Origin: Thermopolyspora sp040678635
Lineage (GTDB): Bacteria; Actinomycetota; Actinomycetes; Streptosporangiales; Streptosporangiaceae
Length of the DNA stretch: 64,000 nucleotides
Assembly: GCF_040678635.1 (NCBI RefSeq)
Contig: NZ_JBFATZ010000026.1
Span: forward strand, 1-64,000
Direction of reading: 5' to 3'
Shown here: positions 58,710 through 64,000 of the stretch, piece after piece
Layout: every line of letters begins with the position of its first letter
Numbering within the stretch: the first letter of the stretch is position 1
Translations under genes and position numbers: made by a program
Notes under the pieces: generated by a model
The model's database searches: none
What the model was told of the DNA's origin: nothing
Seen by the model: only the letters and a program-made list of their open reading frames with translations

Positions 58710-60211
58710 TCCTCCATTTTGGCAGGTGAATCGAGTGCACGCCGCGCTTCGGGCAGGGCGTCGGGCAGGTCCTGCGCCGAGATCGGCGTCATACCGGCCA
58801 CGCGCGCCGCCAGACCGTGCAGGTACGCCGCGCAGGATCCCGCCTCGTAACAGGTGAGGCCGCCCGCGAGCAACGCGCCCGCCAGGCCGGAGAGCACGTC
58901 GCCGGTGCCGCCGGTGGCGAGCCAGGGGGTGCCGGTGCCGTTGACGCGGACCGGTCGGCCGGTCTCGGCGACGAGCGTGGTCGAGCCCTTCAGCAGCACC
59001 GTCACGCCCAGGTCGGCGGCGGCCAGCCGGACGTGCTCCAGGCGGCTCGCCTCGATGCGCTCGCGCGGCACGCCGATCAGCCGGGACAGCTCGCCCGCGT
59101 GCGGGGTGATCAGCAGGTTGGGGCGCAGCAGCGACCGGTCGGCGGCGAGCAGGGTGAGCCCGTCGGCGTCGAGGACCGTCGGCAGGCCGGTGTCGAGCAC
59201 GGCCTCGGCGAGCGCGTGCGCCCGGTCGTCGGTGCCCATGCCCGGGCCGAGCACCCATGCCTGCACCCGGCCCATGCTCTCGACGCCCGCGCGGGCGTCC
59301 CCGTCCCCCTCAAGGATCGTGGTGTCAAGGATCGTGGTGACGGCCTCGGGCCAGCGGGCGCGCACGAGCTCCACCGGCTCGCGAGCGCTGGCGAACCGCA
59401 CCATTCCGGCCCCGCCCCGTACGGCCCCGCCCACCGCGAGCACGGCCGCCCCGGTGTAGCGGGCGCTGCCCGCGACCACCCCGACCACGCCTCTGCGGTA
59501 CTTGTCGGACTCGGGGCCCGGCCGGGGCAGCCGCGCGGCCACGTCGGCGGCGGTGAGCGCGGTCACGTCCGGGTCGGGCAGGTGGGGGCCGATGCCGATG
59601 TCGATCACTTCGAGCGTGCCGACGTGGCTCGCCCCGGGGTCGATGAGCAGGCCGGTCTTGCACGCCCCGAAGGTGACGGTCAGGTGCGCGCGCACGGCCG
59701 CGCCCTCGACGCGCCCGGTGCTCGCGTCCACGCCGCTCGGCACGTCCACGGCGACGACCGTGGCGTCCGCGCCGTTCGCCAGCTCCGTCAGCCCCGCGTA
59801 CGGCTCGCGCAGCGCCCCCGCCGCGCCGATGCCGACGAGCCCGTCCACGATCAGGTCGGCCGCGGCGACGGCCCGCCCGGCGTGCTCGGCGTGCCCGGCG
59901 TGCTCGATGACCCGGCCCCCCGCCGCCCGCAGCGCCGCCAGGCCGCCCTGGTGGGCGCGCGACCCGGCCAGGATCGCCTCGACGCGGGCTCCCCGGCGGG
60001 CCAGGCGGGCCCCGGCGTACAGGGCGTCGCCGCCGTTGTCGCCGCTGCCGATCAGCAGCGTGACGCGCGAGCCGTACACGCGCCCGAGCGCCCGGGCGCA
60101 GACCACGGCGAGCGCGGTCGCGGCGCGCTGCATGAGCGTGCCCTCGGGAAGCCGCGCCATCAGCGCGTGCTCGGCGGAGCGGATCTGGTCGGCGGTGTAG
60201 GCGGTGCGCAC
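58706..60211 (-). CDS. nnr: Bifunctional NAD(P)H-hydrate epimerase/dehydratase
   Basis: A 501-residue fusion. The N-terminal epimerase domain (NnrE, about 1-215) has LIGSGDNGGDALYAGARLA and VDGLVGIGAAGAL. The C-terminal ADP-dependent dehydratase (NnrD, 225-495) has SARYTGAAVLAVGGAVRGGAGMV, LDADGLTLL, ITPHAGELSRL and TGGTGDVLSGL. Together they repair hydrated NADH and NADPH. The GTG start follows acpS by ten bases. A small tandem (GHAEHAGRA, near 59880-59905) sits in the linker. Confidence 0.93.
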   Translation of the reverse strand: MRTAYTADQIRSAEHALMARLPEGTLMQRAATALAVVCARALGRVYGSRVTLLIGSGDNGGDALYAGARLARRGARVEAILAGSRAHQGGLAALRAAGGRVIEHAGHAEHAGRAVAAADLIVDGLVGIGAAGALREPYAGLTELANGADATVVAVDVPSGVDASTGRVEGAAVRAHLTVTFGACKTGLLIDPGASHVGTLEVIDIGIGPHLPDPDVTALTAADVAARLPRPGPESDKYRRGVVGVVAGSARYTGAAVLAVGGAVRGGAGMVRFASAREPVELVRARWPEAVTTILDTTILEGDGDARAGVESMGRVQAWVLGPGMGTDDRAHALAEAVLDTGLPTVLDADGLTLLAADRSLLRPNLLITPHAGELSRLIGVPRERIEASRLEHVRLAAADLGVTVLLKGSTTLVAETGRPVRVNGTGTPWLATGGTGDVLSGLAGALLAGGLTCYEAGSCAAYLHGLAARVAGMTPISAQDLPDALPEARRALDSPAKMEE

Positions 60212-60221
60212 CCTGCCGAAT

Positions 60222-60584
60222 TTAATCGCGCGGGCCGCCTTCCGCGATCACATACGCGATCGCCACACCGCCGTCGTGGCTGAGCGACAAGTGCCAGCGG
60301 GCGACGCCCAACTCGGCCGCGACCTCGGCGGCGCGGCCGAGGACGCGCAGGCTCGGCGGTCCCCCGGTCTCCCGGCACACCTCGGCCTCCCGGTGGGCCA
60401 GTCCGGGCGGCGCGCCGAGCGCCTTGGCGACGGCCTCCTTGGCGGCGAACCGCGCGGCGAGCGACGCCACGGGCAGGTCGCGCTCGGCGGGCGTGAACAG
60501 CCGCTCCCGCAGGGCGGGGGTGCGTTCGAGCGCGGAGGCGAACCGCGCCACGTCCACCACGTCCACGCCGATCCCCACGATCAT
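60222..60584 (-). CDS. acpS: Holo-[acyl-carrier-protein] synthase
   Basis: A 120-residue 4'-phosphopantetheinyl transferase. Mg-binding D8 in GIGVDVVDV and the E in LAARFAAKEAVAKALG are present. It activates acyl carrier protein with the phosphopantetheine of CoA. The upstream interval has five 17-bp repeats. Confidence 0.93.
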   Translation of the reverse strand: MIVGIGVDVVDVARFASALERTPALRERLFTPAERDLPVASLAARFAAKEAVAKALGAPPGLAHREAEVCRETGGPPSLRVLGRAAEVAAELGVARWHLSLSHDGGVAIAYVIAEGGPRD

Positions 60585-60598
60585 CGGCTTCCCACGGT

Positions 60599-60683
60599 CA
60601 TCGGCATCTCACGGGCATCGGCATCTCACGGGCATCGGCATCTCACGGGCATCGGCATCTCACGGGCATCGGCATCTCACGGG
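60599..60683 (-). repeat. Five perfect 17-bp tandem repeats before acpS
   Basis: CATCGGCATCTCACGGG occurs five times in a row without change. Degenerate half-units (CATCGGCTTTTGCGGT, CATCGGCTTTGAGGT) follow to about 60720. The array lies in the leader region of acpS, between its start and the end of the PhoX-like gene. The copy number probably varies between strains. Confidence 0.95.
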
Positions 60684-60725
60684 CATCGGCTTTTGCGGTC
60701 ATCGGCTTTGAGGTCATCGGCACGG

Positions 60726-62150
60726 TCAGAAGCCCCCGCGCTCCCACGGCCCCCAGATCGCGAACGACATACCCTGCGTCGACTGCACGTTCACGAACAG
60801 CGTGTGCCCGTCCGGGCTGAACACGGAGCCGGCGAACTCGGCCCCCGGGTCGCCCTCGACCGGCTCAAGGCGGGCGAAGTCGAAGATCTGGCCGGTCGTG
60901 GTGAGGCCGCGCAGGTAGTTGTCGCCGTCGCCGTCCTCGCACAGCACCAGCGTGCCGCGCCGGCTGGTGGTGACGTTGTCGGGCAGGTCCAGCGTCCGCG
61001 ACGACGGCGACTGGTACACCAGCCGCAGCCGACCGGCCGCGCAGTCGAAGGCGAAGATCTGCCCGCGCCCGTCGCCGAACCCGGACGGCGCGTCGTCCCC
61101 GGTGGCGCGCGGCCCGCCCTGGGTGGAGACGAAGTAGACCGTGCCGTCGTGGTAGACCGCGCCCTCAAGCCGGGAGAAGATCGCCGCGCCCTTGGCCCGG
61201 CCCTGCCGCCCGACCGCCTGGATCGCCTCGTCGTTGGACGGCCTGCCGGTGAAGGTCGGGTCGGGGTCGTCGATGTCCACCCAGGTCACCTTCCACGAGG
61301 CGTCCGCGCGCTGGGCCTTGGCCAGGTTCGCGCGCGGGCTGCCCGCGACGGCGAGCATCTGCAGCCTGCCGCCGTCGAGGATGCGGCCCACCCGCTGCGG
61401 GTCCTGCGGCGGCAGGTAGCGGTAGAAGCCGGAGGGGAAGTTGAAGTTGTCCTCGGTGAGGTAGATCGCCCGGGTGATCGGGTCGTAGGCGGCGGACTCG
61501 TGCGCGAACCGCCCGGCCGAGCGGATGGGCCGGGCCGACGCCGCCCCCCGGATCGGCACCTCGAAGATGTAGCCGTGCTTGCGGGTGAGCCTGCCGTTGT
61601 CCCCGCCGGTGTGGTCGTTCCCCACGTCGGGGCCGTTGACGGTCTCCTCGCAGCTCACCCAGGAGCCCCACGGCATCATGCCGCCCGAGCAGTTCATCTG
61701 GGTGCCGGTCAGGCTGGGGTAGGACCGCTTGACCTCGCCGAAGCGGGTCACCTCCAGGGTGGCCGTGCCGCCGCCCGCCGCCGGGTCGTACGCCTTCCTC
61801 CGGTCGCCGAACGCGCCGACCGGGCCGTTGATCTCGTGGTTGCGCACCAGGATCACCCGGCCGTCCGGGCCGGGGAAGGCGCCCATGCCGTCGTGCCTGC
61901 CGGGCGTGACGCCGCCGGAGGTGAACCGGGAGCCGACCGGGTTGAACGAACGATAGGAGAAGCCCTCGGGCAGATGCAGGCGCACCGCGCCGTCGCGCCG
62001 GTCCTTGACCGGTTTCAGCGAGCCGTACCCGCCGCCCGGCCGCCGCTCCCCGCGCATGCCGACGGCCGCGGCGCCGCTGAACGGCCCGCATCCGGACAAC
62101 GCCGCCCCGGCGACGGTGACGCCATGGGCGAGGAAGTGGCGTCGCTCCAT
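60726..62150 (-). CDS. PhoX/DUF839-family phosphatase-like protein, Tat-type signal
   Basis: A 474-residue secreted protein. The N-terminus ERRHFLAHGVTVAGAALSGC has the twin-arginine start and a possible lipobox cysteine (C21). The six-bladed propeller shows the PhoX-family metal-binding contexts RNHEINGP, SCEETVNG, AHESAAYD and LTEDNFN. PhoX enzymes are Ca/Fe-dependent alkaline phosphatases that free phosphate from organophosphates. A separate gene here, divergent from coaA. Confidence 0.85.
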   Translation of the reverse strand: MERRHFLAHGVTVAGAALSGCGPFSGAAAVGMRGERRPGGGYGSLKPVKDRRDGAVRLHLPEGFSYRSFNPVGSRFTSGGVTPGRHDGMGAFPGPDGRVILVRNHEINGPVGAFGDRRKAYDPAAGGGTATLEVTRFGEVKRSYPSLTGTQMNCSGGMMPWGSWVSCEETVNGPDVGNDHTGGDNGRLTRKHGYIFEVPIRGAASARPIRSAGRFAHESAAYDPITRAIYLTEDNFNFPSGFYRYLPPQDPQRVGRILDGGRLQMLAVAGSPRANLAKAQRADASWKVTWVDIDDPDPTFTGRPSNDEAIQAVGRQGRAKGAAIFSRLEGAVYHDGTVYFVSTQGGPRATGDDAPSGFGDGRGQIFAFDCAAGRLRLVYQSPSSRTLDLPDNVTTSRRGTLVLCEDGDGDNYLRGLTTTGQIFDFARLEPVEGDPGAEFAGSVFSPDGHTLFVNVQSTQGMSFAIWGPWERGGF

Positions 62151-62182
62151 GTGCGCTCCCGAGAATTTTTCACTAGGACCGA

Positions 62183-62212
62183 ATTCACTCTAGGGCGATT
62201 CACTCTAGGGCG
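62183..62212. repeat. Two 15-bp direct repeats between phoX-like and coaA genes
   Basis: ATTCACTCTAGGGCG occurs twice, head to tail, 60 bases before coaA. It could be a pair of regulator sites for the divergent promoters (for example phosphate control), though the PHO-box sequence is not matched. Confidence 0.75.
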
Positions 62213-62270
62213 GCGGGTATGCCCCCACGAGCCGATTGCCGATTCAGCCCTGCCGGTAGGCTCAGCGAAC

Positions 62271-63209
62271 ATGGCCAACGCTTGGGATGGGGCGCCCGCG
62301 CCGTACGTCGAACTGAATCGCGATCAGTGGCGCCAGCTCCGCAAGAGCACCCCGCTCACGCTCGACCAGCGGGAGCTGGAGGAGCTGCGGGGGGTCGAGG
62401 ATCCCATCGACCTCGACGAGGTCACCGATATCTACCTTCCCCTGAGCCGGCTGCTCAACCTGCACTTCACGGGGGCGCGCGAGCGCGGCGCCACGGTGAG
62501 CGCCTTCCTGGGCGAGCAGGCCGCGCCGCCGCCGTACATCCTCGGCATCGCGGGCAGCGTCGCGGTCGGCAAGTCGACGACGGCGCGGCTGCTGCGCGCG
62601 CTGCTGGCCCGCTGGCCCGAGCATCCGCGGGTGGAGCTGGTGACCACCGACAGCTTCCTGTACCCCAACGAGGTGCTGGAGGAGCGGGGGATCATGCACC
62701 GCAAGGGCTTCCCGGAGAGCTATGACCGGCGCGCCCTGGTGCGGTTCGTGGCCTCGGTCAAGGCCGGGGTGCCGGAGGTCGTCGCGCCCGTCTACAGCCA
62801 TTTGGAGTACGACATCGTGCCCGGCGCGCGGCAGACGATCAGCCGGCCGGACATCCTCATCGTCGAGGGGCTCAACGTGCTGCAGCCCGCGCCGCCGACC
62901 GCGCTCGCGGTGAACGACTTCTTCGACTTCTCGATCTACGTGGACGCGCGGGTGGAGGACATCCGGGAGTGGTACGTGGCGCGGTTCCACCGGCTGCGGC
63001 GCACGGCCTTCGCCGATCCGAAGTCCTATTTCCGGTTCCTCAGTGACTTGTCCGAGGAGGAGGCGACCGCCTTCGCCAGGGACGTCTGGCGGGACGTCAA
63101 CGAGCGCAACCTCGTGGAGAACATCGCGCCCACCCGCGCCCGCGCCCTGCTCGTGCTGCGCAAGGGGCCCGACCACTCGGTCCAGCGGGTACGGCTGCGC
63201 CGTACCTAG
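62271..63209 (+). CDS. coaA: Pantothenate kinase, type I
   Basis: A 312-residue P-loop kinase. Walker A is IAGSVAVGKSTTARLL; VTTDSFLYPN, KGFPESYD, YSHLEYDIVP and VEGLNVLQP are family segments. It phosphorylates pantothenate, the first step to CoA. The ATG directly opens MANAWDGAPAPYVELNRDQW. Confidence 0.95.
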   Translation: MANAWDGAPAPYVELNRDQWRQLRKSTPLTLDQRELEELRGVEDPIDLDEVTDIYLPLSRLLNLHFTGARERGATVSAFLGEQAAPPPYILGIAGSVAVGKSTTARLLRALLARWPEHPRVELVTTDSFLYPNEVLEERGIMHRKGFPESYDRRALVRFVASVKAGVPEVVAPVYSHLEYDIVPGARQTISRPDILIVEGLNVLQPAPPTALAVNDFFDFSIYVDARVEDIREWYVARFHRLRRTAFADPKSYFRFLSDLSEEEATAFARDVWRDVNERNLVENIAPTRARALLVLRKGPDHSVQRVRLRRT

Positions 63210-63218
63210 GCCCTGCCC

Positions 63219-63234
63219 CCTCCCCTTGGGGAGG
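63219..63234 (+). terminator. Short stem-loop after coaA
   Basis: CCTCCCC-TT-GGGGAGG forms a 7-bp GC stem ten bases past the coaA stop. No T-run follows. Confidence 0.4.
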
Positions 63235-63295
63235 AGACCGGGCTCGTCCGAACGGCCGAGGACACCGGCGGACGCCCGGCTATAGGGTCCGAACC

Positions 63296-64000
63296 ATGAC
63301 GATCCTCGCCACCGAAGGGCTGACGATGCGCTTCCCGCGCGTGACGGCCCTCGACGGACTCACCGTCAGCGCCGGGACCGGCGTCACCGGGCTGGTCGGC
63401 GCGAACGGCGCGGGCAAGTCGACACTGATCAAGATCCTGCTGGGGCTGCTGAAACCGTCGGCGGGCAGAGCCGAGGTGCTCGGCATGGACAGCGCCGCCC
63501 AGGCCCTGGCGATCCGGAGGGTCGTCGGGTACATGCCCGAGCACGAATGCCTCCCCCCGGACATCTCCGCCACCGAGTTCGTCATCCACATGGCGCGGAT
63601 GTCGGGGCTGCCGGGCACGGCCGCCCGCGAGCGGGCCGCCGACACGCTGCGCCACGTCGGGCTGTACGAGGAGCGCTACCGCCCCATCGGCGGATACTCC
63701 ACCGGCATGCGGCAGCGGGTGAAGCTCGCCCAGGCCCTCGTGCACGATCCGCGGCTGGTCTTCCTCGACGAGCCGACCAACGGGCTGGATCCGAAGGGCC
63801 GCGACGACATGCTCGCGCTGATCCGGCGCATCGGCACCGAGTTCGGCATCAGCGTGGTGGTCACCTCGCACCTGCTCGGCGAGCTGGAGCGGATCTGCGA
63901 CCACGTGATCGTGATCGACGGCGGCCGGCTGCTGCGCTCCTCGGCGATCACCGAGTTCACCCAGGCCACGCAGACGATCACGGTGGAGGTCGAGGAGGGG
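63296..64000 (+). CDS. ABC transporter ATP-binding protein (3' end outside window)
   Basis: The frame from ATG 63296 stays open to the end of the window (235 codons). It has Walker A GANGAGKST, the Q-loop region VVGYMPEHE, the signature YSTGMRQR, Walker B RLVFLDEPTN, D-loop GLDP and the H-loop histidine in VVTSHLLGEL. The GYSTGMRQRVKLAQAL and lack of a permease domain fit a type-2 exporter ATPase of the CcmA/DrrA class. The permease gene should follow beyond the window. TATAGG at 63281-63286 is a likely -10, giving a very short or no leader. Confidence 0.9.
   Translation, partial: MTILATEGLTMRFPRVTALDGLTVSAGTGVTGLVGANGAGKSTLIKILLGLLKPSAGRAEVLGMDSAAQALAIRRVVGYMPEHECLPPDISATEFVIHMARMSGLPGTAARERAADTLRHVGLYEERYRPIGGYSTGMRQRVKLAQALVHDPRLVFLDEPTNGLDPKGRDDMLALIRRIGTEFGISVVVTSHLLGELERICDHVIVIDGGRLLRSSAITEFTQATQTITVEVEEG

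Noticed and set aside
60599..60683. CRISPR array
   Set aside because: The 17-bp units are contiguous, with no spacers and no cas genes.

Overview
The window is high-GC DNA with GTG/ATG starts, dense same-strand overlaps (GTGA/ATGA) and actinobacterial gene order. The run guaB3-guaB ... sigD-type sigma factor ... groEL-groES, with a DUF5319 gene beside the sigma factor, is the arrangement known from mycobacteria (Rv3410c-Rv3418c) and, more loosely, Streptomyces. The acpS-nnr-alr-hydrolase-tsaE and tsaB-rimI-tsaD blocks, coaA, a CoxG-like protein, many secreted proteins and an MmyB-type regulator beside an oxidoreductase point to a filamentous actinomycete. A member of Streptosporangiaceae or a relative is my inference; no rRNA gene is present to prove it. 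I see no tRNA, rRNA or CRISPR array.

Layout. 1-4.4 kb is an accessory stretch: a duplicated C-terminal fragment of an Rpn/transposase-like gene, a helix-hairpin-helix gene, a 46-residue basic peptide gene coupled to an isoaspartyl-methyltransferase-like enzyme, and an ATPase gene broken by a 1.5-kb IS605-type element that carries tnpB and a small ribbon-helix-helix gene. 4.4-10.4 kb holds a TetR-sugar kinase-SIS operon, divergent from an FAD oxidoreductase and an aminobutyraldehyde-dehydrogenase-like gene (polyamine or amine catabolism). 10.5-14.7 kb is a probable aromatic catabolic set: IclR regulator, carotenoid/lignostilbene oxygenase, SnoaL-like protein and a decarboxylase-type amidohydrolase. 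14.7-17.6 kb has an oxidoreductase with a divergent MmyB regulator, then a CoxG-like membrane protein.

17.7-28.2 kb is a cell-surface phosphopolymer region: a GT2-TagF fusion, a GT4 enzyme, a secreted protease, two paralogous sulfotransferases, a CDP-alcohol phosphatidyltransferase and a Stealth phosphotransferase. Two polysaccharide deacetylases and a membrane acyltransferase follow. 31-40.8 kb is metabolic core with signalling: guaA, a receptor-like Ser/Thr kinase, glpD, nagA, guaB3 and guaB. 41.8-43.4 kb has an ECF sigma factor with a tiny putative anti-sigma factor, DUF5319 and a secreted peptide. 45-47 kb is groEL-groES with a CIRCE operator.

47.5-49.6 kb is the most distinctive accessory feature: four tandem genes for small secreted proteins, each with two cysteines at the fixed spacing C-X27-C and related upstream regions. 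49.8-64 kb returns to core functions (THUMP-like methyltransferase, tsaD, rimI, tsaB, tsaE, alr, nnr, acpS, coaA) interrupted by a sortase with its LPXTG substrate, a PhoX-like protein and, at the right edge, a partial ABC ATPase.

Several intergenic regions carry short tandem repeats (50 bp x4, 17 bp x5, 15 bp x4, 13 bp x7 and others), and two unrelated genes end in the same 44-bp sequence. These repeats look like a habit of this genome.
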